A stretch of 39,356 bases of DNA from Vasconcelosia minhoensis LEGE 07310 (GCF_015207255.1 NZ_JADEXG010000051.1:1-39356), one strand, 5' to 3'; shown: positions 17,012 to 25,858, counted from the stretch's first letter. Made by a program: numbers and translations. Notes: a model not told the origin generated them from the letters alone.

Positions 17012-17377
17012 CTATCCCCGTAAAAGCTGTTTGACGGTGCCGACGAGTTCCGTCGGCTGAAATGGTTTGGCAATGTAGGCATCGGCCCCTTGCTTCATGC
17101 CCCAGTAGCGGTCGAAGTCCTCGCCTTTAGAAGAGCACAGAACGACGGGAACGCTTTGGGTCGTCGGGTCAGATTTAATCCGACGGCATACTTCGTAGCC
17201 GTTCATTTTGGGCATGACGATGTCCATAACGATAATGTCGGGCAGATGTCCTTGAATACATTCAAGCGCTTCCATCCCATCTCCTGCCACGCTAACGTCT
17301 AGGCCACTTCCTCGCAGCAGGTCTGTGATCATTTCTCGCTGGGCAACGCTGTCTTCGACAACTAATACTGTGCTCAT
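17012..17377 (-). CDS. hmpB: Single-domain response regulator (CheY/PilH-like) of the hmp system
   Basis: A stand-alone receiver of 121 residues from the ATG at 17377. The acidic pair is E8/D9 in VVEDS, the phosphorylated aspartate is D52 in VMDIVMPKMNG, and the conserved lysine is in IAKPF. The start was chosen because homologous receivers begin directly before the first strand and GGATGAG lies just upstream; the frame extends to 17404 without support. It is the first gene of the operon and precedes cheW by 15 bases. In Nostoc punctiforme the related hmp operon begins with an additional PatA-type regulator, which is not found between this gene and hmpF. Confidence 0.88.
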   Translation of the reverse strand: MSTVLVVEDSVAQREMITDLLRGSGLDVSVAGDGMEALECIQGHLPDIIVMDIVMPKMNGYEVCRRIKSDPTTQSVPVVLCSSKGEDFDRYWGMKQGADAYIAKPFQPTELVGTVKQLLRG

Positions 17378-17404
17378 AATCTCATCCATTGCCCGCGACT
17401 CCAA

Positions 17405-18056
17405 TGCCCGCGACGGGCTGTCTCAAGTTCAGCCCAGTTTATTATGCCCCCATTGTCTGAGCCCGATCGGCCTGCAAAATAAATCAGGAATCGCTGCTCC
17501 TCCGTTGGCGGTGACGGCGTCACCATAGCGCTAGATTTGCGCTTAGATGTTTAGATAAAGTACCCTCAGTTGCATGGCTTTTATAGCAGTCTTCCTAGTT
17601 TTTTACCGCTCTACCTCAAATTGACGGCCTGATCAATCAATCGTCGATTCTGAGGCAGCAGTTTTTGTTTGCAGCAAACGCTTGAAAAGCTCAGCCTGTG
17701 AGGCTCAATAAGGCCCAGATAAAGCTCAGTGGTTCACTATGGTTTAAGCCTGCCCGGGATGGATCGATTTCTAACTTATTTTGCTTGATATTTCAGCTGT
17801 AGCCCGGGTTTAGGCTCATGCTTTGCGAAAGATGGGGTCGGTTTGCTCAGTTGCGATCGCGTTGCGATAGGGGCCAGCCGAGACGATATCGATTGCTGTT
17901 GATTAACCCAGAAAGCCGGGTAATCTAAGCCCAAGAGACCAGCGTCAGCGGGCAGCTCGAGCGGATATAGTCGGCTGCTACCAGCGGTTGCTCCCGACTT
18001 ATCCGTGGGCATACTAGGTCTCAACCCGATACCAGCCTATGCGAGGACTTGCAAGC
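17405..18056. promoter_or_regulatory. Long divergent intergenic region between hmp operon and hmpF
   Basis: About 650 bases between divergently transcribed motility genes must hold both promoters. No protein with family features was seen; an 82-codon minus-strand frame at 17776-18024 looks spurious. The region holds a GCGATCGC site near 17865 and AT-rich stretches around 17545-17600. No exact promoter consensus could be assigned by eye. Confidence 0.5.
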
Positions 18057-19820
18057 GTGCTTTATCTAGCTGAAGTACAAAGGAAGAGTGGATTCATTGG
18101 CAGCAGTAAGGCCGAGTTTAAGTTCCTTGCCTGCCAGCGTTCTGAGCAAAATTGGAGCGCCGTTCCCGGAGACGAGCATATCCCAGCCCCAGACGATGCG
18201 ACCTACGGAGCAGGCGCGTTGGTCATGGTCGAACTGACCAACAGCCGTCAGATCCAGCGCCACTACGAAGCGGGTCGCTCGCTGGTCAATATTCTGCAAA
18301 ACTTTTCTAGCCTCAGCAAAAAATTTAAGACTCAGGAAGACGAAATCGAGCAGTGGAAACAGTCGCTGACCTACCAGAGTCAGGAGCTGAACCGACGTGA
18401 GATGGAAATTGAGGTGAAGCAGGAAGAAATTGAGCAGGCTGCCGCTGAGCTGGATCAGGTCGCCATTGAGCGGAATGAATTAGAGCAGCATAAGGCCGAG
18501 GTTGAGGAGCTGAGAATCGATCTAGAGCGCAAGAATAGCGAACTAGAAGGCGCCTGGGCCCACCTCAATGGCGAAATTCAGCGGTTTGAAGAACGTCAGG
18601 CCGCCGGGATTGCCAGTTCTGGCCTGGACGAACAGCAGATGCAGCAAGTTCAGATGGCCCTAGAGCAGCTGATGGGTACGGTGATGCCGACCGAAAGCGT
18701 GCGCGAGCATGTGACTCAGTCTTTTGACCTGATCGCTCAGCAGCAGGCCGGCCTAGATCAGCATTGGCAAGCCCTTGAGCAGAAGCAGTCTGCCGTAGGC
18801 GACCGGCAGCACAAGCTCAGCTCCCAGTCCGAAGCGCTCGACCAGCAGAAACAGAGCGTTGCCGAAGCTGAATCGCAGCTTCAGTCGGCGCAGGTCACCC
18901 AGCAGCAGCAGCAGGCGCGACTAGAGCAGCTCGAGCAGCAAAGCCAGACCTTTTCGCAGCAAATAGAGGCCCAAAATAGCCTTCATCAGCGCGTATACGA
19001 CTTGCTCAACGCTTCTGACCAGGTGCGACTGGGCAAAAAGGTTGATGTCTCGGCGCTAGAGGAGATGCCGATTGAGGCGCTCCAGTCTTTGGTCAGTGAC
19101 CTAGAGCAGGACCTCGACAAGATGTCGCGCTTTGTCAGCGACCAGGAAGAAGAGCTAAAGCTGGAACAGCAGGCAATTGACGAGCTGGGCAGCAAGATTG
19201 CCGCCGCCAACGAATACGATCGAATGCAGCTAGAAGCGGAAATGACCGATGAGAAAGACCGCTACCAGATGCTCAACCAAACGCTGGTGGGCCAGCGGCG
19301 TAACCTGCAAGAGCGGGGCGAAATGCTCAGCCAGCATCGGGCTGTGCTGCTGCGACGCCAGGGCCATGCGATCGAGAGCGAAAATCCAGAACCCGCTGAT
19401 CTAGAGCCGGTTTTAACGCACATTGATGAGATGCGGCAGCAGCTAGCCGAGCGGGTTCAGCAGCTAGACGCAGAAGCCGCTGGTCTTCGGTCCCAGATCG
19501 AATCCTGCCAGCAGGAAGTTGAGCGAGGGCAGCAGGAGCTGGACAATCAGCGACAGGCGCTGCACCAGGCAGAAGCCCAGTTCTCCAGTCAGCAGGCTGA
19601 GGTGGTAACGCTCCAGGGTCAAATTCAGCTTTACGAAGGCATGCTGCATCCGGTGCAGGGCCGCCTGAATGACTACCGGCAGCAGCTGGAGCAAATTTCA
19701 AACCTGATCGGTCAGTTTCAGGAAACCAGTGACTATCAGCTGCAGGCGATCGCGGGTATGCAGCAGACCATCCAGTCGCTTGCTGCCGCTGAGTCCACTC
19801 CAGAATACGCCGCCGTTTAG
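18057..19820 (+). CDS. hmpF: HmpF-like coiled-coil motility protein
   Basis: 587 residues from a GTG at 18057. The N-terminal globular part (about 1-70, VLYLAEVQRKSG ... ALVMVELTNSRQIQRHYEAG) is followed by almost continuous Gln/Glu-rich coiled coil to about residue 560. The motif LTYQSQELNRREMEIE and the early YLAEVQ are what I remember of HmpF, a filamentous-cyanobacteria protein that activates type IV pili in hormogonia and lies divergent from the hmp operon, as here. The GTG was preferred because GAGG lies about ten bases upstream and family members start at this point; an ATG at 18039 lacks a ribosome site. It probably acts at cell poles with the pilus motor (known for the family). Confidence 0.82.
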   Translation: MLYLAEVQRKSGFIGSSKAEFKFLACQRSEQNWSAVPGDEHIPAPDDATYGAGALVMVELTNSRQIQRHYEAGRSLVNILQNFSSLSKKFKTQEDEIEQWKQSLTYQSQELNRREMEIEVKQEEIEQAAAELDQVAIERNELEQHKAEVEELRIDLERKNSELEGAWAHLNGEIQRFEERQAAGIASSGLDEQQMQQVQMALEQLMGTVMPTESVREHVTQSFDLIAQQQAGLDQHWQALEQKQSAVGDRQHKLSSQSEALDQQKQSVAEAESQLQSAQVTQQQQQARLEQLEQQSQTFSQQIEAQNSLHQRVYDLLNASDQVRLGKKVDVSALEEMPIEALQSLVSDLEQDLDKMSRFVSDQEEELKLEQQAIDELGSKIAAANEYDRMQLEAEMTDEKDRYQMLNQTLVGQRRNLQERGEMLSQHRAVLLRRQGHAIESENPEPADLEPVLTHIDEMRQQLAERVQQLDAEAAGLRSQIESCQQEVERGQQELDNQRQALHQAEAQFSSQQAEVVTLQGQIQLYEGMLHPVQGRLNDYRQQLEQISNLIGQFQETSDYQLQAIAGMQQTIQSLAAAESTPEYAAV

Positions 19821-19844
19821 GAATAGAACGATCGATCGGCTTGG

Positions 19845-19885
19845 GGACTCTGCCTAAATTTGGTAGAGTTCCTTTAGCCTTTTCT
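19845..19885 (+). terminator. Putative Rho-independent terminator after hmpF
   Basis: GGACTCTGCC (19845-19854) can pair with GGTAGAGTTCC (19862-19872) with one bulge and a seven-base loop, followed by a T-rich stretch (TTTAGCCTTTTCT). It sits 24 bases after the hmpF stop and before the next gene's ATG. Confidence 0.5.
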
Positions 19886-19894
19886 GAGCCCGGC

Positions 19895-20098
19895 ATGATT
19901 TGGATTAATGAACAGGTGGATGGCTGCGGCATTGTACATGCCTGCATTGCCTGCCAGAGCGAAGCCTATGCCCGGGACTGCCATCAGTCATTTCAAGATA
20001 ACCTGACCGAGGCCCAGAAGCAGGCTGGCTGGATGGCGCAGCTGCGTACGGTACAGTCTTGGGACGAGGTACCGGTAATCGCGCTGAAGCTAGGCTAG
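19895..20098 (+). CDS. Small conserved protein of unknown function
   Basis: 67 residues starting MIWINEQVDGCGIVHACIAC and ending with a WDEVPVIALKLG tail. The ATG at 19895 is preferred to an upstream one at 19841, because the upstream part overlaps the terminator-like hairpin and looks non-coding. Three cysteines occur in the first half, but there is no clear metal motif. I believe similar short proteins occur in other cyanobacteria, but no function can be given. It is convergent with the next gene, whose stop lies 2 bases away. Confidence 0.6.
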   Translation: MIWINEQVDGCGIVHACIACQSEAYARDCHQSFQDNLTEAQKQAGWMAQLRTVQSWDEVPVIALKLG

Positions 20099-20100
20099 GC

Positions 20101-20436
20101 TTAGCGGTGCCAGTGCCAGCGGCGATCGAGCAGGGTTTTGCTAAAGACCTTCAGGGGGGTCTGGGTTTCGCCTGAAAACAGGGCGAAGTCTACAGCCCCC
20201 CGATGTCGCTGAATCTGATCGGCCAGCTCCAGCAGGTCGGGATCGTCAAGGTGAACGCGATAGTCAAACCGCAGCACCATTAGCGGATAGCCCTGGTATC
20301 CCGCACCCGGCACAAAGTTCCAGTCGCAGCGATCAAGCAGCACCTGGGCAGACGGGCTAAGCTGTGCCCTGAGCTGTCCGAGCTGGGCAGAGATGCTGGA
20401 TATTTCTTGGGCTAAACTGACATCTGATCTACTCAT
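20101..20436 (-). CDS. Hypothetical protein, 111 residues
   Basis: No family was recognised. The sequence begins with a helical stretch (SLAQEISSISAQLGQLRAQL) and continues with a mixed strand/helix part containing RCDWNFVPGAGYQGY and HRGAVDFALFSGETQTPLKVF. Composition is soluble and without membrane segments. It is convergent with the 67-residue gene and divergent from the S4-domain gene. Codon use and HIP1-type GCGATCGAG-like sites match the neighbours, so it is probably a real native gene. Confidence 0.6.
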   Translation of the reverse strand: MSRSDVSLAQEISSISAQLGQLRAQLSPSAQVLLDRCDWNFVPGAGYQGYPLMVLRFDYRVHLDDPDLLELADQIQRHRGAVDFALFSGETQTPLKVFSKTLLDRRWHWHR

Positions 20437-20563
20437 AGAGACCCCAGGCTAAAAAAGCGATGGTGGTAGCATGGACAATATTGGGTGACCCTCTGGAATT
20501 TGAATCTAAATGCTACTGTCTATTGTAGGTGTTCAGGCTTTGTAGAGCCGTATTTTGGCGATT

Positions 20564-20806
20564 ATGATTGAGGGCTTTATCAAACTCGACCAGTTCCTAA
20601 AGCTGATGCAGACTTCTCAATCGGGCGGTGAAGCCAAGATGATGATCCGCAGCGGCCTGATCTCGGTGAACGGTGAGCCAGAGCTGCGGCGGGGCCGCAA
20701 GCTCTATGAGGGCGATGTGGTCGCAGTCGATGAGCAGCTGTTCACCGTTCATTTACCACCGGCTCCCGAAGCGGGTTCCAGAGGAAATCTGGAGACTCGG
20801 CCCTGA
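20564..20806 (+). CDS. Small S4-domain RNA-binding protein (YbcJ/YaaA-like)
   Basis: 80 residues from the ATG at 20564; a TTG three codons upstream is the alternative. Almost the whole protein is an S4 RNA-binding fold: IKLDQFLKLM, then SGGEAKMMIRSGLISVNGEP and RRGRKLYEGDVV, the helix-turn-strand pattern seen in S4, YbcJ and YaaA proteins. Such proteins are thought to bind structured RNA, often ribosomal. No operon partner is evident; grxC begins 96 bases downstream on the same strand. Confidence 0.85.
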   Translation: MIEGFIKLDQFLKLMQTSQSGGEAKMMIRSGLISVNGEPELRRGRKLYEGDVVAVDEQLFTVHLPPAPEAGSRGNLETRP

Positions 20807-20902
20807 AACTGGGCAACAGCCGCCCGGGGCAGGCCAATCACTGCCCGAAACTTTACACTTGTAAAACACGCTATTTGCCAATCGCCGTCACGGAGGCTGA
20901 CA

Positions 20903-21169
20903 ATGAACCCAAACGTTGAAATCTATACCTGGACCTGGTGTCCCTACTGCATTCGGGCCAAGGCGCTGCTTGACCGCAAGGGCATTGACTACACCGAATA
21001 CTGCATTGACGGAGATGAGGCAGCGCGAGCCGAGATGACCGAGCGGGCGGGGCGGCGATCGCTGCCGCAGATCTTTATCAACGGGCAGCCGATTGGCGGC
21101 AGCGACGACCTGCACGCCCTTGAGCAGCAGGGCGAACTGGATAGCCTGCTGAGCTCTAGCGCCAGCTGA
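20903..21169 (+). CDS. grxC: Glutaredoxin 3
   Basis: 88 residues with a dithiol active site C13-P-Y-C16 (WCPYC), the cis-proline segment RRSLPQIFINGQ and the glutathione-binding GGSDDLHAL near the C-terminus. It reduces disulfides and mixed glutathione disulfides using glutathione. GGAGG at 20892-20896 lies six bases before the ATG, a strong ribosome site. The length is typical. It is convergent with the hibernation factor gene; no gshB lies adjacent. Confidence 0.92.
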   Translation: MNPNVEIYTWTWCPYCIRAKALLDRKGIDYTEYCIDGDEAARAEMTERAGRRSLPQIFINGQPIGGSDDLHALEQQGELDSLLSSSAS

Positions 21170-21230
21170 CCCGCTTATTCTCCTCGGAAGGGTCATGTAG
21201 TGGGCTGTAGCTACCGCACATAAACCAGCA

Positions 21231-21884
21231 TCAGGAAGCTTTAGAGATCGGCGGCGCGGCCTGGTCAGACTGATGCCCATTGGCAGCGCTAGACTGGCCT
21301 TTTCGGGGCTGCAATAGACCATAGCCGCCGTGATTGCGCTCGTAAATGACATTAATTTCGTTCGTTTCTGCGTTCAGAAACATGTAGAAATCGTGGCCAA
21401 CCAGCTCTAGATGTTCTAATGCTTCGTGAACAGACATGGGCGGCACTGCAAAATACTTTGTGCGGACGACATCAGACGGCAGCTGGGGCTGATGATTCAG
21501 AATTTCAGAAATATCGGAAGTGTTGGTAGCGTCTTCGTCAATGGGGGCATCTCCGTTAATGGGGCGAACGGAAACATGTTCCTTGGTGCGACGCTTCTCC
21601 TTATATTTTCTCAGCTGGCGGGTAATCTTGTCGGTGACGAGGTCAATGCTGGCATAGAGGTTTTCACTGCTCTCTTCAGCCCGAACTACGGCACGGTTGA
21701 TATAGATGGTGACTTCGGCAGACTGCTTTGAGGTAACGCGGGGGTTGCGCTCGACTGAGAGGCAAACGTCTACTTCGTTGATTAAACTCTGAAAATGAGC
21801 GGCGGCCTTTTCGATTTTCTGATGCACATAGCTGCGGATAGCGTCCGTAATCTCGATATTTTTACCTTGGATAACCAGCTTCAT
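21231..21884 (-). CDS. hpf: Long-form ribosome hibernation promoting factor (LrtA)
   Basis: 217 residues: an N-terminal HPF/YfiA-type S30AE domain ([20 protein letters not shown] to about residue 105, KYKEKRR), a charged linker, and the C-terminal dimerisation domain ([18 protein letters not shown] ... [18 protein letters not shown]). Long HPF proteins join two 70S ribosomes into inactive 100S dimers. In cyanobacteria the orthologue is the light-repressed transcript LrtA. GGAGG (21897-21893) lies eight bases before the ATG. It is divergent from lipB across about 125 bases; no leader structure was identified with confidence. Confidence 0.92.
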   Translation of the reverse strand: MKLVIQGKNIEITDAIRSYVHQKIEKAAAHFQSLINEVDVCLSVERNPRVTSKQSAEVTIYINRAVVRAEESSENLYASIDLVTDKITRQLRKYKEKRRTKEHVSVRPINGDAPIDEDATNTSDISEILNHQPQLPSDVVRTKYFAVPPMSVHEALEHLELVGHDFYMFLNAETNEINVIYERNHGGYGLLQPRKGQSSAANGHQSDQAAPPISKAS

Positions 21885-22009
21885 ACCAGCTGCCTCCGTT
21901 TCTGTAGATGAATTTTGGCTGATTTCACCCTAGCACCTTAAAAATTAGGACAGGGAGCTCAGTTAAGATCTTTTGCATCCGTTGATAATTCTTGACCTGA
22001 TTAAATCTT

Positions 22010-22768
22010 ATGAACAGCGCGAATGTAACCTATCGCTCAGAAAGGGATGCTGCTGTTGGTTCAAAGGTGCAGCTTTATGAATGCGGTCTAGTCCCCTATC
22101 TGACGGCTTGGGACTGGCAAAGGCGACTGGTCGCAGAGCGTAAGCAAAACGCTGCCGCTGACCTGCTGTTGCTGATGCAGCATCCTGAGGTCTACACGCT
22201 GGGCCAGGGTGCCAGCCTGAAACATCTCAGGTTCGATCCCGACCGAGCTGAGTATGCCTTATATCGGGTTGAGCGCGGCGGCGAGGTGACCTATCACTGT
22301 CCTGGCCAGCTGGTGGGCTACCCAATCTTGAATCTACAGCACTATCAGACTGACCTGCACTGGTATCTGCGGCAGCTGGAAGCCGTTTTGCTGCGCACGC
22401 TCTGGCATTACGACCTGCCCGCCGAGCGGATAGCCGGGCTGACCGGGGTTTGGATAGAAGGCTACAAGGTCGCGACCATTGGCATCAAGGTCAGCCGGTG
22501 GATTACGATGCATGGCTTCGCGCTGAATATCTGCCCTGACCTGTCTGGCTTTGAGCGCATCGTACCCTGTGGCCTGACGGGGCGTCCGGTGGGGCGGCTA
22601 ACCCAGTTTTTGCCAGAGCTTGATTTTGCCGAAGTCCAGCAGGTGCTGCGGCGGCAGTTTGCTGCGGTATTTGGGGTGCAGCTGGTGGGTGGGGACATCC
22701 CCGATTCGCTCGTACCTATCCCCCAGCCCACATCGGCGACGCTTCAGACCGAGTCGTCGGCTGTCTGA
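22010..22768 (+). CDS. lipB: Octanoyl-[acyl carrier protein] : protein octanoyltransferase
   Basis: 252 residues of the LipB family, which moves octanoate from ACP to lipoyl domains before LipA inserts sulfur. Visible motifs are [10 protein letters not shown] (58-67), [37 protein letters not shown] with the catalytic K153, and RIVPCGL with the catalytic C187. The ATG at 22010 was kept, but the first 20 residues are not family-like and a GTG near 22067 (before QLYECG) is a plausible alternative start. The 3' end overlaps the convergent cutA by 25 bases. Confidence 0.92.
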   Translation: MNSANVTYRSERDAAVGSKVQLYECGLVPYLTAWDWQRRLVAERKQNAAADLLLLMQHPEVYTLGQGASLKHLRFDPDRAEYALYRVERGGEVTYHCPGQLVGYPILNLQHYQTDLHWYLRQLEAVLLRTLWHYDLPAERIAGLTGVWIEGYKVATIGIKVSRWITMHGFALNICPDLSGFERIVPCGLTGRPVGRLTQFLPELDFAEVQQVLRRQFAAVFGVQLVGGDIPDSLVPIPQPTSATLQTESSAV

Positions 22769-23070
22769 GCCTGTATCCAATCCAGGTAGGAAGCTGCTCC
22801 CTGCTGAATCGGCAGCGCAATGACCTCCGGTACCTCGTAGGAGTGGAGCGCCTGAATCCGGGCTTCGAGCTCGGCAAACTCGTCCAGGCGGGTTTTGATC
22901 ACCAGCTGCCACTCGTGATCCTGCTTGACTTCTCCTTGCCAGCGGTAGACTGACCGGATCGGCAGCAGGCTCACGCAGGCCGCCAGCCTTTCCTCAACCA
23001 GGGCAGCGGCAATGTGCCTGGCCTCTGCCTCACTGCCGGCGGTGACTAAAACGATGCCAAACTGCGCCAT
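22744..23070 (-). CDS. cutA: CutA-like trimeric signalling/metal-tolerance protein
   Basis: 108 residues from the ATG at 23070. Family segments are [41 protein letters not shown] and [13 protein letters not shown], then [13 protein letters not shown], the hallmark of CutA, which forms a ferredoxin-like trimer related to PII. The role is unsettled; copper tolerance was proposed in E. coli. The start was chosen at MAQFGIV because GTGAGG lies just upstream; three codons further up is an alternative. The gene tail-overlaps lipB. Confidence 0.9.
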   Translation of the reverse strand: MAQFGIVLVTAGSEAEARHIAAALVEERLAACVSLLPIRSVYRWQGEVKQDHEWQLVIKTRLDEFAELEARIQALHSYEVPEVIALPIQQGAASYLDWIQAQTADDSV

Positions 23071-23100
23071 TGGCCTCACCCAAAATCCCGATAGATGATT

Positions 23101-23988
23101 CTATCCGTAGCTTGGCGCTAGATGCCAGCCGCGATCGCGGCCCGGGTCAGGCACGGCCAGCGCTGATGAACGATTGATATTAGTCTCGGTATCAGTCTCA
23201 GTGAGCGTAGCACCGACCAGGCTAGCTTCAGAAAAGTCCGTATCGTGCAGGATGGCCCGGCGTAGGTCGGCACAGTGTAGGACAGCCTGCTTGAAATAGG
23301 TTGCCGTCAGGTTAGCCCCCGCCAGACTGACGTAGGCCAGGTTGGCGTTTTGCAGATTTGCCTGGGCCAGGTTGGCCGCACTGAGATTAGCCCCTGCCAG
23401 ATTCGCCCCTTTGAGCTGGGCTTCGCTGAAGTTGATGCCGCTGAGATCGCCCTGCTGGAAATCTAGCCCGTTCAGGTGAGCCCGGGCCAGATTGACGCCG
23501 ACAAAATGGGTCATTTCTAGCTGGGCACCATAGAGCCGTGCTCCGCTCAGATCGGCCCAGGCTAGATTGGTCTGGCCGAGGTTGGCCTCTCGCAGGTTGA
23601 CGCCCTGTAAATTTGCGCTGGTCAGGTTAGCGGCCAGTAAACAGGCCCGGCGCAGGTTGACGTGGGACAGGTTTGCGCCGCTGAGCTGAGCTTTGGACAG
23701 GTCAGACTGAATCCAGAAAGCACCCTGTAGGTTAGCCTTAGTCAGATTGGCCAGAGAAAACCGGCTTTGGCTCATTTTGGCGAAGCGCAGGTCGGCCCGA
23801 TGGAGCTCAGCTGCTTCAAAATTGGCGGCGGTCAAAAAAGCGCGGCTGAGGTTTGCGCCAGCTAAATTCGCCTCGGCCAAATTGACCGAGACCAGAATGC
23901 AGCCGCTGAGGTCTACTCCACTCAGATCAATGCGGCGAAAGTCGCGATAGCCGGTTTCGTAGAGCCTAAGAAAATCTTCTCTTTGCAT
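23101..23988 (-). CDS. Pentapeptide-repeat protein
   Basis: 295 residues, most of which are pentapeptides of the A(N/D)Lxx type (for example LAEANLAGANLSRAFLTAAN), arranged from about residue 20 to 270, giving a predicted right-handed quadrilateral beta helix. A short N-terminal helix (MQREDFLRLYETGYRDF) probably caps it. No signal peptide or extra domain is seen. Function is not known; such proteins are abundant in cyanobacteria. It lies 30 bases upstream of cutA on the same strand, so the two may be co-transcribed. Confidence 0.9.
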   Translation of the reverse strand: MQREDFLRLYETGYRDFRRIDLSGVDLSGCILVSVNLAEANLAGANLSRAFLTAANFEAAELHRADLRFAKMSQSRFSLANLTKANLQGAFWIQSDLSKAQLSGANLSHVNLRRACLLAANLTSANLQGVNLREANLGQTNLAWADLSGARLYGAQLEMTHFVGVNLARAHLNGLDFQQGDLSGINFSEAQLKGANLAGANLSAANLAQANLQNANLAYVSLAGANLTATYFKQAVLHCADLRRAILHDTDFSEASLVGATLTETDTETNINRSSALAVPDPGRDRGWHLAPSYG

Positions 23989-24085
23989 ACCCTGTGAACA
24001 TAAAGCGTCAGCAGATTGGGTCCGTTTTTGGATCGCCTTTATTCAGTGCACACCGGAGAGCATCCCAGTTTTCTCGTCGCTGCGT

Positions 24086-24190
24086 GCCCTCTCCCTAAGT
24101 TCCTCTCCCCGGGGAGAGGGGCTTTGAGTTTTACTCAGCTTTCTGGCCGAGTTCCGGCTCCCCTTCTCCGATAGAGGGGTTGGGGTCTGA
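24086..24190. repeat. Interspersed cyanobacterial-type repeat with CT-rich ends
   Basis: The unit begins CCCTCTCCCTAAG, contains the perfect 18-base palindrome CCTCTCCCCGGGGAGAGG at 24102-24119, and ends with a G-rich stretch (AGAGGGGTTGGGGTC) roughly complementary to its start. This resembles non-coding repeats found many times in filamentous cyanobacterial genomes, which may be non-autonomous mobile elements. Copy number in this genome cannot be seen here. Confidence 0.6.
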
Positions 24191-24245
24191 CTTACCCTTC
24201 AAGGTAGAACTTAAGCCCTGAACTGGACTGTCTGCGTTAACTTGA

Positions 24246-24272
24246 TTGACATAGGCGTTTAAATCTTAAAGA
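24246..24272 (+). promoter_or_regulatory. Putative promoter for the 220-residue membrane protein
   Basis: A consensus TTGACA lies at 24246-24251 with TAAAGA 15 bases downstream (24267-24272). The spacing is shorter than ideal, so the -10 assignment is weak. Confidence 0.3.
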
Positions 24273-24336
24273 AACGAAAAAAAATGCTACTTAAGCGTGA
24301 GCGCTTACGCAGCGGTACAGGTATGGAGGGGCGAAG

Positions 24337-24999
24337 ATGGTGAGGCGAGCTGGACTAGGGCTGCTGTGGCTGGGGTTTGTCGTCTATGCGTTTGGCTTTG
24401 CGCCGCCTAACCAGCCCGATACCTTCGATTTAATCATGCGGCTGTCGTCGGGCCAGTGGGAGGGGATCAATCCGGCGGTGGTTGCCCTGTTTAACCTGAT
24501 GGGGATTTGGCCCCTGGTCTACGCGGCGATGGTGCTAATCGACGGGCAGCAGCAGTCCTTTCCGGCCTGGCCCTTCGTCGTCGGCTCCTTTGGGGTCGGC
24601 GCTTTTTTGCTGCTGCCCTACCTGATATTGCGAACGCCGAGCGCTCAGTTTGACGGCCCCAAGGGCGGCCTGATTAGCCTGCTGGATTCGCGCTGGTTGG
24701 GGTGGGGACTGACCGCGATCGCAACTCTCCTCATCGGCTATGGCCTAATCGCCGGAGACTGGTCTGACTTTGCCCAGCAGTGGCAGACCAGCCGCTTTAT
24801 CCACGTCATGAGCTTAGACTTTTGCCTGCTCTGCGGCCTGGTACCAGCCCTGCTTGGCGATGACATGGCCCGGCGCGGCCTGAAGCGACCCGCCATCTTT
24901 TGGACGGTGACGCTATTGCCCCTGATTGGCCCCTCGCTCTATCTGGCGCTGCGCCCCCCGCTACCTGCCGATCAGCCAGTGGAAGCCGCAGCCCGCTAG
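24337..24999 (+). CDS. Integral membrane protein of unknown function
   Basis: 220 residues with about five to six hydrophobic helices, for example LGLLWLGFVVYAFGF at the N-terminus, ALFNLMGIWPLVYAAMVLI, FVVGSFGVGAFLLLPYLIL, LTAIATLLIGYGLIA and TLLPLIGPSLYLAL at the end. A polar GDDMARRG loop lies before the last helix and FDGPKGGLISLLDSRWLGW in the middle. I believe similar proteins are widespread in cyanobacteria, but I cannot name the family. GGAGG lies seven bases before the ATG. The stop overlaps the convergent neighbour by four bases. Confidence 0.75.
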   Translation: MVRRAGLGLLWLGFVVYAFGFAPPNQPDTFDLIMRLSSGQWEGINPAVVALFNLMGIWPLVYAAMVLIDGQQQSFPAWPFVVGSFGVGAFLLLPYLILRTPSAQFDGPKGGLISLLDSRWLGWGLTAIATLLIGYGLIAGDWSDFAQQWQTSRFIHVMSLDFCLLCGLVPALLGDDMARRGLKRPAIFWTVTLLPLIGPSLYLALRPPLPADQPVEAAAR

Positions 25000-25616
25000 C
25001 TTTTGCGCGATCGCAGCCAAAACCCGACTCCTTTAACGAAAGACAGGGCAGGATTCTGCCGCTTGATCACCTGCTTACGCCGCAGGGCTTCTTCCTTTGC
25101 CTTCGTCCATAGCAGGTCTACAGTTGGCGCGGCGATGGGCTCTACCCCCTTGGCCTCACACAGGCGGGCTCGGTCTTCCAAATGCCGCACCAGCAGCTGG
25201 TCAAGGGGCGTAGTTGGGTAGCGGTGCCAAACCAGCTGACCTGGCTGTGAAAGCTGCTCCAGCAGCGTCGCCGCCCGGTTGCTAGCGCGCAGCGTCCAGG
25301 CGTCAGTCAGAAAACTGCTCAGCGTGCAGTGGGCTGAAGCCAGCTGGGCAAAGCACCGGTGTTCTGGATGGTAGAGCAATCGCCCAGAGGAATGCCGCAG
25401 CTGGCCGCGTTCGGCTGCTATCCAGTAGTCTAGCGGTGAGTCAAAGCCCAGATTCAGGAGCGTTTGAGTGGCTGTATCTGGTTCAGGCTCTGATGCGGCA
25501 ACCGGATGGAAGTCTAGCCCGCTGGGTAGGGTTTGGGTATATTGCTGCCAGCGCGCCAAGACGACTAGGAGCACACCTGAGATCGCGGCAATAGTCCAAA
25601 TCAGGGCTGACGGCAT
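24996..25616 (-). CDS. Membrane-anchored hypothetical protein
   Basis: 206 residues. The N-terminal helix (about 4-22, ALIWTIAAISGVLLVVLA) is a likely membrane anchor, followed by a soluble domain with FDSPLDYWIAAERGQLRHSS and LYHPEHRCFAQL, and a basic C-terminus. No family was recognised. It is convergent with the preceding membrane-protein gene, overlapping by four bases. Codon use and a HIP1-like site match the surroundings, so it is probably genuine. No catalytic motif is apparent. Confidence 0.65.
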   Translation of the reverse strand: MPSALIWTIAAISGVLLVVLARWQQYTQTLPSGLDFHPVAASEPEPDTATQTLLNLGFDSPLDYWIAAERGQLRHSSGRLLYHPEHRCFAQLASAHCTLSSFLTDAWTLRASNRAATLLEQLSQPGQLVWHRYPTTPLDQLLVRHLEDRARLCEAKGVEPIAAPTVDLLWTKAKEEALRRKQVIKRQNPALSFVKGVGFWLRSRKS

Positions 25617-25858
25617 TTAAGGAATCATTAATCAGGGGTTAGAGAATAAAAATAGCTGCGGTCTAAACCCACACGTGACCTAGACTCAAGACAAAACTTG
25701 GCAGTAGGGTCTCGCCTATCCATTTTAGCGTGGTGGTTAAAAGCCGCGCCCAGATCAGCCCTAGCTGGGAAGCCTGACTACAGGTCTCGTAAGTGGCTGA
25801 GTTGAAATAGCGGCGTTAAACTAGGCGGAGCAAATCCCTAATCTGAGCGCTGGCCCCT

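Larger units (their letters stand above)
24000..24336. other. Intergenic region with repeat element and putative promoter
   Basis: No gene is seen. The stretch contains a C/T- and G-rich interspersed repeat (24086-24190) and, after it, a TTGACA hexamer upstream of the following membrane-protein gene. Confidence 0.6.

Noticed and set aside
17776-18024. An 82-codon minus-strand frame between hmpB and hmpF
   Set aside because: No ribosome site, low-complexity composition and no recognised family; also in the place expected for promoters, so not called.
19327-19947. A 206-codon frame antisense to hmpF
   Set aside because: It mirrors the Gln/Glu-rich coiled coil in another frame, shows no domain and has no independent context.
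21885-22009. A structured leader or riboswitch between lrtA and lipB
   Set aside because: Only about 125 bases are available and no clear stem or consensus was found, beyond a strong Shine-Dalgarno for lrtA.
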